From: a virus
DNA: 29,156 nt
Virus record (IMG/VR): IMGVR_UViG_3300032360_000039
Span: 1 to 29,156 of that record
Reading direction: 5' to 3' (one strand)
Shown here: positions 7,811 to 14,808 of the stretch, one piece after another
Layout: every line of letters begins with the position of its first letter
Numbering within the stretch: the stretch's first letter is position 1
Position numbers and translations under genes: made by a program
Notes under the pieces: model-generated
Database searches by the model: none
Told to the model about the DNA's origin: nothing
Seen by the model: only the letters and a program-made list of their open reading frames with translations

Positions 7811-8757
7811 TATGTTCCTGGGTAATAAATTTTAGGTGCTATATAAGTACTAGTTGAAGCGCCATCTTCTGATAAAGCTCTCGCTAATTCATCTTCATAT
7901 AACAGTTTCATTTCTTGTACTTTTTGAGGAGCAACCGGATTTTTTTGTGATAAAAAAAATGCTAAACCAGAAACCATACAAGGTACAAACCTGTAGGGAA
8001 CATTTGTCGCATTTGTATACGCATCCCCAACATCTTGAATTCTTCTTGTGTAATAAAAATTAATGTAATTACCGTCTTGAGCCGCACCGGGAGTTAAATA
8101 AAAAGTCATAGTAACTTTATCTATAAATCTTTGGACCCAGTATTGAGTAGGAAGGCCTTTAGCAGTTTTATTAGAAAAAGCTTGATACTGAGATCGGTTA
8201 ATCTGAGTCATTGGAGTATCAACAGTAGTAGCTTTTACTCTATAATTTGCTTCTAAGACATCATCCATTCCTCTTATAAACTGTAAAACAGCATCACTTG
8301 TACTATGAGTTGCGGCAGTTGTGCTATTAACACCTCGGACACACCCAGTTAAATTCAAAGAAGATATTGCTGCGTAAGTAATTTCTTCAGAGTTAATAAT
8401 AATAGTTCCTGAAGGAGGCAGTCCTGTAACAGACGCCACTGGAATAGTTGCAACGGAGGCATTAATTCCTGCTGTTAAAGTAGTATTAATACCATCAGAA
8501 GTACCATCAGCAGCGGTACGATAAAAAGTATATGTGGTTTGAGAATCAACTAATGGAAGATTTTGATTTTCAACTTCCCAATAATGAAGTCCTCTATTAC
8601 CCCATTCTTGAAATAAAATATTTAAAGATCTTTTGGCAGTTCTTAATTGATAACCTGAAACGTTTTGTAAACCTATTCTCTCGTAAGCATCTTCGATTAT
8701 TTCGTCAATCGAAAAAGTTTTGTCGAAAGTATAAGAGCCTGAAGTAGTGTTAGCCAT
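7810..8757 (-). CDS. Head-to-tail adaptor protein (P22 gp4 / T7 gp11-like)
   Basis: 315 aa. The N-terminus FSIDEIIEDAYERIGLQNVS, then YQLRTAKRSLNILFQEWGNRGLHYW, is the helical signature of podovirus adaptor proteins that bind below the portal. A beta insertion follows (about residues 88-165: PVASVTGLPPSGTIIINSEEITYAAI, LTGCVRGVN, ATHSTSDAV). The segment GLPTQYWVQR, the strand region and the C-terminal helix (PQKVQEMKLLYEDELARALSED) are also as expected. The adaptor dodecamer would extend the portal channel into the tail. The insertion module is shared with the next gene downstream. This is one of the better supported tail calls. Confidence 0.75.
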   Translation of the reverse strand: MANTTSGSYTFDKTFSIDEIIEDAYERIGLQNVSGYQLRTAKRSLNILFQEWGNRGLHYWEVENQNLPLVDSQTTYTFYRTAADGTSDGINTTLTAGINASVATIPVASVTGLPPSGTIIINSEEITYAAISSLNLTGCVRGVNSTTAATHSTSDAVLQFIRGMDDVLEANYRVKATTVDTPMTQINRSQYQAFSNKTAKGLPTQYWVQRFIDKVTMTFYLTPGAAQDGNYINFYYTRRIQDVGDAYTNATNVPYRFVPCMVSGLAFFLSQKNPVAPQKVQEMKLLYEDELARALSEDGASTSTYIAPKIYYPGT

Positions 8758-8763
8758 CTAACC

Positions 8764-9366
8764 CTACCCGTCATAGTAGACTGTTACACCTGTTACAGAA
8801 GTTGCTGGTACGGTTATATAAGCTCCTGCATCAAACAATACCCCATTATCAGGAATATAAGGGTCTATAGAAGACACTGCGCCAGTTGTAGGAATCGTTA
8901 ATAAAGCAGTTCCTGTTATTGAAGTATTTGTAAAGCTTATATTTCCAGCAACAGCTTTACTTGTACCTGTTATTCCTCTGATTCTCGTTCTTCCTGCAAA
9001 TACAACTCCAGTAAGGTCTCCTGTTCCCAGTATTCCAGCTGAAATAGAAGTTGTAATACCTCCTGAAGCAGTAATACTAGTTACTGTTTTATATTTATCT
9101 GTAAAAGATACTGTCAGTCCTGCTCCCGGTCCTGTTACTCCAGTCTCTGTTTGAGCATCCCCATTACCATCAGTTCCCACTATTGAGAAAGTGATCCCAG
9201 TGTTATTACCACTAGGGGATGTAACAGTTATTGTTTCCGTAAGATTTCCGTAAGGTCCTGCGTCAGCTATAACTAAAGATGTAGCTGAAGCTACTGCTGA
9301 TACTATATCCGTATCAGCACCTTGCGGTTCAAAAAATTTGGCTTTTACCGCCGATACATTTGGCAT
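8764..9366 (-). CDS. Putative virion structural/decoration protein sharing a domain with its neighbour
   Basis: 200 aa with no Trp, Thr/Gly/Ile-rich and beta throughout. Residues about 45-116 contain ETITVTSPSGNN, IVGTDGNGDAQTET, KYKTVTSI and SAGILGTGD, which match the equivalent block of the 311-aa protein encoded immediately upstream in reading order (ITVTSGSS, GTDVLGNAQTET, TYKTVTSI, VGILEAG). The ribosome binding site AGGAG lies just after the UUCG hairpin at 9387-9408. A capsid decoration or tail-sheath-like surface protein is possible; the function is not recognised. Confidence 0.55.
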   Translation of the reverse strand: MPNVSAVKAKFFEPQGADTDIVSAVASATSLVIADAGPYGNLTETITVTSPSGNNTGITFSIVGTDGNGDAQTETGVTGPGAGLTVSFTDKYKTVTSITASGGITTSISAGILGTGDLTGVVFAGRTRIRGITGTSKAVAGNISFTNTSITGTALLTIPTTGAVSSIDPYIPDNGVLFDAGAYITVPATSVTGVTVYYDG

Positions 9367-9386
9367 AATTTTGTTCTCCTAATTCT

Positions 9387-9408
9387 CTAAGCTCCCGAAG
9401 GAGCTTAG
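9387..9408 (-). terminator. cUUCGg hairpin between two structural genes
   Basis: CTAAGCTCC (9387-9395) and GGAGCTTAG (9400-9408) are perfect complements around CGAA, which reads UUCG on the minus-strand RNA closed by C-G. This is the extra-stable cUUCGg tetraloop. It follows the 311-aa gene by about 10 bases and precedes the ribosome binding site of the 200-aa gene. No U-run follows, so it may be an attenuator or an RNase barrier rather than a complete terminator. Confidence 0.7.
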
Positions 9409-9417
9409 AATAATTTA

Positions 9418-10353
9418 TTAGTTAGTTCCGTTTACTTTTTGTAGCCATTCAACACTCAACACACCACTACCAGCGCTTAAGATGTCGTCAGTTGAAGCAG
9501 TAAAGATAACAACTTTATCTATTTCATAGCCACTCGCATCATCATCAGAAACATTCATACAGTTTGTCATTTGAGCTGCTGTCTGTTCCATAACAAGTGG
9601 AATATGATGACTCGCAATAGTTCTAACATCATTGTCAGCTGCACCTGCAAAATAATCTAGATCGTGACTGTTTAAAGTAGCACCTGCTGCTTGCGCGACG
9701 TTGGCACCAATTTGAACGTCAAATCCAGCTGTATCGAAAGCTGTATTTACAATCCAATTAATATTTGTAATTCTAGAAAATGGTGGAATCACAATATTGT
9801 TTGCTAAGTTCTTATCAGTTGTAGAAGATGTTTGAGACAACGGATTTTCGTTGAACAATGATCTGCATGCCCAAGAAATTAATCCAGCTTCAAGTATTCC
9901 TACAGCAATAGTTCCTGCTGAACCAGCATCGAGAACAATAGATGTAACAGTTTTATAAGTTTTAACTGAAGATACTAATGTACTTAAAGCTAAAGTTTCT
10001 GTTTGTGCATTACCAAGAACATCTGTTCCCGTAATAACTGCATTTGTTCCTGAATCAGAACTACCTGATGTAACTGTGATAATAGATGCGGCTTCAAAAC
10101 CTCCCGAAGCAGTAATGCCCGGAACATTTTGAGTAGCGTCTACTAATGTAACAGTAGTTGTTGATGATGGGTTAGATGCAGCTAGTGCTAATCTATCCGC
10201 ATCAGTCGTAACTATAAAGTCATTGAAGTCAAATGGAAAAGACATTTTGTTCAAAACGAACGCAGCATCTCTAACATTTGTCCCAACAGTTGTACCCGTA
10301 TTTACTTGTATCGGTCCTGTTGTAATAGGTCCCGAAAAGTTTGTTTTTGCCAT
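9418..10353 (-). CDS. Putative virion structural protein (311 aa)
   Basis: Begins MAKTNFSGPITTGPIQVNTG, a start I associate with marine phage capsid-proximal proteins. Residues about 95-160 carry the module ITVTSGSSDSGTNAVITGTD, LGNAQTET, YKTVTSI, VGILEAG that recurs in the downstream 200-aa protein. The second half (NPLSQTSSTTDKNLANNIVIPPFSRI, DVQIGANVAQAAGATLNSHDL) is beta-rich. There is a good ribosome binding site (CTAGGAGGATTATAATT before ATG). It comes soon after the capsid gene and before the adaptor, so a capsid decoration or head-completion role is plausible but not shown. Confidence 0.55.
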   Translation of the reverse strand: MAKTNFSGPITTGPIQVNTGTTVGTNVRDAAFVLNKMSFPFDFNDFIVTTDADRLALAASNPSSTTTVTLVDATQNVPGITASGGFEAASIITVTSGSSDSGTNAVITGTDVLGNAQTETLALSTLVSSVKTYKTVTSIVLDAGSAGTIAVGILEAGLISWACRSLFNENPLSQTSSTTDKNLANNIVIPPFSRITNINWIVNTAFDTAGFDVQIGANVAQAAGATLNSHDLDYFAGAADNDVRTIASHHIPLVMEQTAAQMTNCMNVSDDDASGYEIDKVVIFTASTDDILSAGSGVLSVEWLQKVNGTN

Positions 10354-10376
10354 AATTATAATCCTCCTAGTTAATG

Positions 10377-10419
10377 TAGATATAGTCTCTAGGCCGTCGA
10401 CTATACGCGTCTATATCTA
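10377..10419 (-). promoter_or_regulatory. 9-bp inverted repeat in the leader of the 311-aa gene
   Basis: TAGATATAG (10377-10385) pairs with CTATATCTA (10411-10419) around 25 bases. It sits just upstream of the ribosome binding site of the 311-aa gene, in the 162-base gap after the 70-aa gene. The rest of the gap is AT-rich. A weak promoter could be drawn there (TTGCGC, 17 bases, TATATT on the minus strand), but the match is poor. Attenuator, operator or leader hairpin are all possible. Confidence 0.4.
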
Positions 10420-10515
10420 ATTAATAATTGTATAGTGATTAAAATATATATTAAATTTGAGTAGAGCGCAAGAGGGCGTGTAAGAAATATAGAATTTCAG
10501 CGATGTGGCGTTTAT

Positions 10516-10728
10516 CTAAGTAGCCACAGAAACTTCGGGTGCAGAATCCCTAATTGCATTTTCTCTATCTGCAATCTTCGACTCCTCGGCTTTGATCTCA
10601 GTAATAACGTCTTTAATAGCGTTATCAATTTGGACCATGTTAAGAGTATATTTGCCACTTTGCTCATACTCCAACTGCCACTTCAACTCCAAGGACCGTT
10701 TCGTACTGTACAGGTCTAGTATCATCAA
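10516..10728 (-). CDS. 70-aa hypothetical protein, overlaps upstream gene by 65 bases
   Basis: Residues 1-70 begin MMILDLYSTKRSLELKWQ and are mostly charged and helical (NAIKDVITEIKAEESKIADRENAI), ending SAPEVSVAT. The start at 10728 is supported by GAGGAG six bases before the first of two ATGs. That start lies inside the 81-aa gene in another frame. It is placed after the capsid gene and before the leader inverted repeat. A small coiled-coil structural or head-completion protein is possible; there is no recognised family. Confidence 0.6.
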   Translation of the reverse strand: MMILDLYSTKRSLELKWQLEYEQSGKYTLNMVQIDNAIKDVITEIKAEESKIADRENAIRDSAPEVSVAT

Positions 10729-10909
10729 CTAACTCCTCGTATGTTATGCGACGGGTTTCTCTAAACATTCCCGTTGATTCCCATTTTATACTCTTTTCTC
10801 CAATTTTGTCAAGGACTGCTTTTTCAATAGACTCAGCATTATCTTCAGCTAAAACTTTAAATTTAGCGTGATGATCGTAAGCCCAGATATTTACTAGAAA
10901 TTGTCGCAT
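10664..10909 (-). CDS. 81-aa hypothetical protein
   Basis: MRQFLVNIWAYDHHAKFKVL followed by a helix (AEDNAESIEKAVLDKIGEKS) and strands (IKWESTGMF, TRRITYEEL) gives a compact alpha/beta pattern. It starts about 20 bases after the post-capsid hairpin. The ribosome binding site is a weak purine run (AGAAAGAAAA). Its last 21 codons overlap the 70-aa gene in another frame. No function is recognised. Confidence 0.6.
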   Translation of the reverse strand: MRQFLVNIWAYDHHAKFKVLAEDNAESIEKAVLDKIGEKSIKWESTGMFRETRRITYEELVDDTRPVQYETVLGVEVAVGV

Positions 10910-10928
10910 TTTTCTTTCTAAAATTAAA

Positions 10929-10955
10929 TTGTGGCGAGACTATGTCCCGCCACAA
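10929..10955 (-). terminator. Hairpin terminator/attenuator after the capsid gene
   Basis: TTGTGGCG (10929-10936) and CGCCACAA (10948-10955) are perfect complements. The inner GAC/GTC pair, past one mismatch, closes a TAT loop. On the minus strand the stem is followed by TTTAATTTTAG. It lies 11 bases after the capsid stop codon and would terminate part of the transcription from the strongly expressed capsid gene. Confidence 0.75.
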
Positions 10956-10966
10956 AATTTTATTGA

Positions 10967-11878
10967 TTACGCACCTTCGACACCGAAGATACCTCTATAG
11001 TCAGATACGCCAAAAACGTATCTTTCTCTAGCTTTGTATCTAACGTTGCCAGTATCAAAGTCCCCTTCCATCTTAGTAGTAAGAGGAGCTCTGTTAAAGT
11101 GTTTCATCCCATTGGGAACATCTGTAGTAATGTACCAAGAGTCAGTATCAGTTAAGAAATTGTTCACTCTATAACCTTGAGGAATCATTCCCATAGATTT
11201 GACTGCATTGATATCATTGTCAGCCGTACCAACTCTACCTTGAGATTTCATCAATCTCTCAGCAGTAAATTGGTTAGCAGGTGGCACAATCATTTTTACA
11301 CCCTTAGCTGCAATTTTTAAACCTCTTTCATCAGTCATAGCAGCGATATCTATCAATGCTTGTTCTAATGAAGTTTCGTTTAAGTCAGCTTGTGTAGCTA
11401 AAGTATTTGAAACTGTGCCAGCAATAGTTACGTGGCTCGTAGCAAATAATTGTGAACCGTCCCCTGAAGTGAATCCCGTCAATGACGGTAATCCAGTATT
11501 CAAAGGTACAGCACCTTTAACTTGTTTTGTTTGTGACATCGATCTCGCTAACGCTTTTGTATATCTAGAAGCCAGTCTGTCATACAAATTATCTTCAATT
11601 GCTTCCTCAGTGATAGCAAAAGCGAGAGAAATTGTCTCGTTAGTGTATCTAGCTGTGAAAGTTTCTTGAGCGTTATCGTATGTAACACCGGAACCTTCTG
11701 GTTTTACTTGTGCTTGAGCGAAACCTGACAACATAACTTCCTCTTCGAAAGCTCTGTCAGATGATTCAGTAACGTAAATCTCACTTGCTTGATTTTCGTA
11801 CTGTTTGTATTCCAGGCCGAATAGTGCATTCAAACCCGGCTCTAGTTCTTTAACTAGTTGATTACGTGATATAGCCAT
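10967..11878 (-). CDS. Major capsid protein (HK97 fold)
   Basis: 303 aa. The order of elements fits HK97-fold phage capsid proteins: an N-terminal arm (AISRNQLVKELEPGLNALFG), an E-loop-like region (VTESSDRAFEEEVMLSGF), the segment YTNETISLAFAITEEAIEDNLYD, a spine helix (LASRYTKALARSMSQTKQVKG), A-domain strands (MIVPPANQFTAERLMKSQGR) and a C-terminal KARERYVFGVSDYRGIFG strand. The position agrees: after the scaffold and decoration genes, before a strong hairpin. AGGAG lies 9 bases before the ATG. No prohead protease was recognised nearby, so maturation may be cleavage-free, as in P22. Confidence 0.85.
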   Translation of the reverse strand: MAISRNQLVKELEPGLNALFGLEYKQYENQASEIYVTESSDRAFEEEVMLSGFAQAQVKPEGSGVTYDNAQETFTARYTNETISLAFAITEEAIEDNLYDRLASRYTKALARSMSQTKQVKGAVPLNTGLPSLTGFTSGDGSQLFATSHVTIAGTVSNTLATQADLNETSLEQALIDIAAMTDERGLKIAAKGVKMIVPPANQFTAERLMKSQGRVGTADNDINAVKSMGMIPQGYRVNNFLTDTDSWYITTDVPNGMKHFNRAPLTTKMEGDFDTGNVRYKARERYVFGVSDYRGIFGVEGA

Positions 11879-11893
11879 AATTTAAATCTCCTA

Positions 11894-12466
11894 TTATACC
11901 CCTGAAGTATCAGCAAAGAAAGTCTGATTAAGAATAACTCTCCAAACAACGTTTGCAGATGTTAAATCCTTATTAGCAGGATCTTTTGATACTCCGATTA
12001 CTTTGACTTGTTGAACACTAGTCGTTAACGTACTGTCATCTAGAGTAGCTCTAGAAACCCAGTTAGGTGTTACCCCAGCTGAGTACGCTAAATCAGCAGT
12101 CAGTCCAACGTCAGTCTGTGCCGATGCACTCGAGTTATTACTTCTAACTTCGTACTGAAGTAACGGGCTGTCATTAACCAGCGCAGTTATATCAGAAGCG
12201 GCGTTACCATCGTAATAGTTCTTCCATGTCGGCTTACTAGTAGTAGGATCAGTGTAGAAAACACCGTTTAGTGAACCGATAAGGTCTTCGACCCCAGCGC
12301 CACCTACAACCACGTATCCAGTTGCTGCTTGAGCTACTAAATCTTGAAAGTAGATCGCAGTTGAAGACGCGTCAATAGGATATTCACCTAAACCCATGTT
12401 CTCGTAATTGTTCCCGTACTGTTTGATGGGTTTGAATCCAAACCCAGTCGATGACGAGTTAGCCAT
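11894..12466 (-). CDS. Possible capsid decoration / head protein
   Basis: 190 aa, beginning MANSSSTGFGFKPIKQYGNNYEN. It is beta-rich with Ser/Thr/Ala and contains GYVVVGGAGVEDLIGSLNGVFY, LVNDSPLLQYEVRSNN and VVWRVILNQTFF. It is immediately upstream of the capsid gene, with 15 bases between, and preceded by a GAAA hairpin and the ribosome binding site GTTAAGGAG. I do not recognise a family. The position next to the capsid gene suggests an abundant head protein. Confidence 0.55.
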   Translation of the reverse strand: MANSSSTGFGFKPIKQYGNNYENMGLGEYPIDASSTAIYFQDLVAQAATGYVVVGGAGVEDLIGSLNGVFYTDPTTSKPTWKNYYDGNAASDITALVNDSPLLQYEVRSNNSSASAQTDVGLTADLAYSAGVTPNWVSRATLDDSTLTTSVQQVKVIGVSKDPANKDLTSANVVWRVILNQTFFADTSGV

Positions 12467-12480
12467 AGTTTTCTCCTTAA

Positions 12481-12500
12481 CAAACTATTTTCATAGTTTG
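12481..12500 (-). promoter_or_regulatory. GAAA-tetraloop hairpin in the decoration/capsid leader
   Basis: CAAACTAT (12481-12488) and ATAGTTTG (12493-12500) form a perfect 8-bp stem. On the minus-strand RNA the loop is GAAA, a GNRA tetraloop. It sits just 5 prime of the ribosome binding site of the 190-aa gene in an 83-base gap. A 5 prime hairpin here could stabilise the capsid mRNA or mark a processing site. Confidence 0.55.
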
Positions 12501-12549
12501 CGGTTAATTTAATCGCTGGTAGGGAATTGGTTGTTATCCCGAGAAGTAA

Positions 12550-13002
12550 TTACTTCTTTGTACCACCGAAGGTTGTACGAGACTGTCGATCAATTTCGAT
12601 CGGCATACTCTTATGCTGTTCCTTCAATAAATCGTTATCCATTGCAGTCATTTGATCTTTTGCTTGTTGAGCAAAATATTCTTGTCTTGACTGCGCGATC
12701 TCTTCCGGTACTCTAGTCAGCACTAGGCCTCCGTGTCCGATCACCCCTGTGTATTTGCCATCCTGGATTACTGGGAAATCACCTTCTGGATATTCGTCTG
12801 CTCTCACTAATTCGTACCCGGATCTTAAGCGACCTTGTACGTTTTTCGTGTCAACGAATCCCAAAATTTCAATCCTGACCCATCTGTGTCGGAATCCATT
12901 TGGCGCGTTGGGTGTATCTAAATACGACGGTGGAGTCCAAACTCTCTTACGCGTTTCTTTTTTGGTTTGGCTCGCACGGGAAGTGTTTTTTTCTTTTTTC
13001 AT
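12550..13002 (-). CDS. 150-aa conserved phage protein of unknown function
   Basis: A very basic N-terminus (MKKEKNTSRASQTKKETRKR), a W/P-rich core (VWTPPSYLDTPNAPNGFRHRWVRIEILGFVDTKN split by short turns) and the helical C-terminal half (VPEEIAQSRQEYFAQQAKDQM). It lies between the scaffold and the possible decoration protein. I associate it with marine phage head modules. A head-assembly role is plausible; no enzymatic motif is seen. Confidence 0.6.
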   Translation of the reverse strand: MKKEKNTSRASQTKKETRKRVWTPPSYLDTPNAPNGFRHRWVRIEILGFVDTKNVQGRLRSGYELVRADEYPEGDFPVIQDGKYTGVIGHGGLVLTRVPEEIAQSRQEYFAQQAKDQMTAMDNDLLKEQHKSMPIEIDRQSRTTFGGTKK

Positions 13003-13006
13003 ATGC

Positions 13007-14038
13007 CTACGCCTCCTGCGTGTTTATAAGTTGTTTCGCATATTCTTCTAGTGGCACACCTAATTTTTTAGCAATTGCTACTTGGGAAGGTGTGAGTCTT
13101 ACCGTTTTGCGACCTGCCGTTCTTGAACTACGCGTTGCAGAGGCAACGTTTTGTGTAGGTTTGCTAGTCGTTTTTTCTACTACATTCTTATTACCAAATT
13201 TGTGGGGAAATTCAAGTCTTATTCTTTTATCAACTTCCTCATAATATTCATCAGATTTAGGGTCAATCCCTTCCTCTTCAGTAAGTTTTCTATGTAGATC
13301 AAAAGCAGTATATGTCATGGCATTATCTTTACCAAACCACTCATTTTTCTCCGCCCAGGCTTCCGCTTTAGGATCTGGTGGAGGGGTTTGTGGGGCTCTG
13401 ATAGGGCGATCTAGTTTACTAGTCTCTTTTTTAGAAGCTGTCTCTTCCATTTTATGCTGGGTTTTGAGTTCTGCTAATTTGCCTTGTTCATAACCTAATT
13501 GAGAAATTGCGGTTAAAGCCTCTACTTCAGCTTTAGCATCGCTCTGTTCTCTAGCTGCTCCTAATTTAGCTTGTGCTGCCGCTAATGAAGAAGAAATTCT
13601 TCCTTCCATTTCATCTGCGTAGTTTTTATCTAAATCTGTAGCAACTCTAGTTAATTGGTCTCTTTCTCCTTGAACACGTTTAGCATAAGACACAGCTTCT
13701 TCTCGTTGTCTTTCAGCTTCACGCATACGTTTAGTAAGCTTGGCTATTCTTTTCTTAACCCCCTCAGAATATTCTTCAATTGGGCTACTGTCGTCTGTTG
13801 GCTTACTACTCCCTTCTTCTGGAGTTTCTTCCTTAGTTTCTGGTTCGCTCGGTGTAGCATCCAACTGCTCATCAGATTTCTCAGATGAATCATCGGACTT
13901 ATCACTGTCTTTATTATCAGTTTCTGCATTTGTTTCCTCCTGTGTTACTGATTGTTCTTTCTCTTCTGGTAAAGCTACATCTACTTCAGGTCCTGAAGTA
14001 TCTATATCTACTGTTTTTTCTTCTTTGTCTTCTGGCAT
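13007..14038 (-). CDS. Capsid scaffolding protein
   Basis: 343 aa. The N-terminal 90 residues are strongly acidic and disordered (runs of Glu, Asp, Ser and Thr). Residues 90-200 are a long charged coiled coil (KKRIAKLTKRMREAERQREEA, ELKTQHKMEET). The C-terminal region is basic (TSKPTQNVASATRSSRTAGR), followed by a helix-turn LTPSQVAIAKKLGVPLEEYAKQL. This acidic/coiled-coil/basic-tail architecture, directly upstream of capsid genes, is that of podovirus scaffolds, whose basic C-terminal helices bind the capsid protein. The call rests on architecture and position, not a sequence motif. Confidence 0.75.
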   Translation of the reverse strand: MPEDKEEKTVDIDTSGPEVDVALPEEKEQSVTQEETNAETDNKDSDKSDDSSEKSDEQLDATPSEPETKEETPEEGSSKPTDDSSPIEEYSEGVKKRIAKLTKRMREAERQREEAVSYAKRVQGERDQLTRVATDLDKNYADEMEGRISSSLAAAQAKLGAAREQSDAKAEVEALTAISQLGYEQGKLAELKTQHKMEETASKKETSKLDRPIRAPQTPPPDPKAEAWAEKNEWFGKDNAMTYTAFDLHRKLTEEEGIDPKSDEYYEEVDKRIRLEFPHKFGNKNVVEKTTSKPTQNVASATRSSRTAGRKTVRLTPSQVAIAKKLGVPLEEYAKQLINTQEA

Positions 14039-14052
14039 AGTTTCTCCTATGG

Positions 14053-14493
14053 TTAAAATTCGTGGAATATATCTTCAGGGTTTTCCACGGTCGCTAAAAC
14101 TTCATCATCATTTAGAAGTCTTATCTCACCCCCATCTATTTTAATTCGTGATCCGGCATATCTTGCAAAGATAATCCAATCACCTTTCTTGCACCAGGGA
14201 CCTTCTGGAAATTTTTCCTTATCATAACAATGTGGTCCTGTCGCAAGAACTAAACCGCAAGTTGATGCTACTTGAGATTTTTCTATTGTACTATCAGTAA
14301 TTATAATTCCACCCTTCGTTTTGTCTTTTTGTTTAAAAGGTAAAACTAAAATTCTCCATCCTGTTGGTGTGGGAAGCTTTGCTGATTCTGAGGTTAAATC
14401 TTGTTCTTTTTTAGAAGGTTCAACTCCAACTAAACCCTTAGGGGGTAAGTGGATCTTTGTTGTTCCCTTTGATACTGACAATTTTTCCGCCAT
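14053..14493 (-). CDS. Phage-encoded GroES-like co-chaperonin (Cpn10 family)
   Basis: 146 aa. Residues 41-137 follow the Cpn10 fold: PTPTGWRILVLPFKQ (first strand), KTKGGIIITDSTIEKSQ at 58-74 (mobile loop, with GGIII matching the GroES GGIVL contact to GroEL), VASTCGLVLATGP, CKKGDWIIFARYAGSRI and a final EIRLLNDDEVLATV. Residues 1-40 are an extra N-terminal extension. Such proteins cap the host GroEL chamber and help fold phage capsid proteins, as T4 gp31 does. The gene lies beside the scaffold, which fits that role. The start is supported by AAGGAG ten bases upstream; it overlaps the 82-aa gene by 56 bases. Confidence 0.85.
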   Translation of the reverse strand: MAEKLSVSKGTTKIHLPPKGLVGVEPSKKEQDLTSESAKLPTPTGWRILVLPFKQKDKTKGGIIITDSTIEKSQVASTCGLVLATGPHCYDKEKFPEGPWCKKGDWIIFARYAGSRIKIDGGEIRLLNDDEVLATVENPEDIFHEF

Positions 14494-14686
14494 CTTCTTT
14501 TTGCTCCTTTTTTTCTAGCAGGCTGGATATTTCCTGACTTAAATATTGATACGTTCGTATCTGTCCTAACATATACTGATATTTTTCCATATTGTCAACA
14601 CCGCCTGAAACCATAGCAGCAATAACATCATCATGACGCATTTTGATAATTCTCTGTACCTTACTTATAAATACTAGATCCTCCAT
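14438..14686 (-). CDS. 82-aa conserved phage protein
   Basis: MEDLVFISKVQRIIKMRHDD, then GGVDNMEKYQYMLGQIRTYQYLSQEISSLLEKKE, a helical protein I associate with marine podovirus head modules where it sits near the portal and scaffold genes. The last 19 residues (GKIVSIKGNNKDPLTP) overlap the GroES-like gene. The start forms a TAATG junction with the small 40-aa gene and has GGAGG upstream. The function is unknown. Confidence 0.7.
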   Translation of the reverse strand: MEDLVFISKVQRIIKMRHDDVIAAMVSGGVDNMEKYQYMLGQIRTYQYLSQEISSLLEKKEQKEDGGKIVSIKGNNKDPLTP

Positions 14687-14808
14687 TATTTTTTCCTCCT
14701 TTTTCCTTTTTTCACGGGTTTACTTCCGTACTTTTTCGTCCACTTTCTAGCTATCGCCGGTTCTTTCTTCCAGAGATATCTTCTTTGTTTTTCTGATTTA
14801 AATGGCAA
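14686..14808 (-). CDS. 40-aa basic protein, TTG start directly after an in-frame stop
   Basis: The frame reads TTG CCA TTT AAA TCA from 14808 and ends TAA at 14688-14686. The product is M/L-PFKSEKQRRYLWKKEPAIA followed by RKWTKKYGSK and a Lys/Arg tail. The PFKSEKQRRYLWxxEPxIAxxW pattern is one I associate with small marine phage proteins, usually starting MPFKSE. The TTG abuts the TAA of the 171-aa gene in the same frame, so suppression of that stop would make a fusion. The downstream junction is TAATG. Below the usual ORF length cutoff, but well supported by the conserved pattern and coupling. Confidence 0.75.
   Translation of the reverse strand: MPFKSEKQRRYLWKKEPAIARKWTKKYGSKPVKKGKRRKK

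Noticed and set aside
12900-13244. Plus-strand ORF of 114 codons across the 150-aa and scaffold genes
   Set aside because: It covers the junction of two well-supported minus-strand genes and has no initiation signal or recognisable domain.
10967-14038. Prohead protease or cleavage system
   Set aside because: None of the genes between portal and capsid shows serine-protease motifs; the scaffold/capsid pair looks like a cleavage-free type.
13740-14144. Serine-rich plus-strand ORF opposite the scaffold
   Set aside because: Explained as the complement of the acidic, Glu/Asp/Ser-rich scaffold N-terminus.
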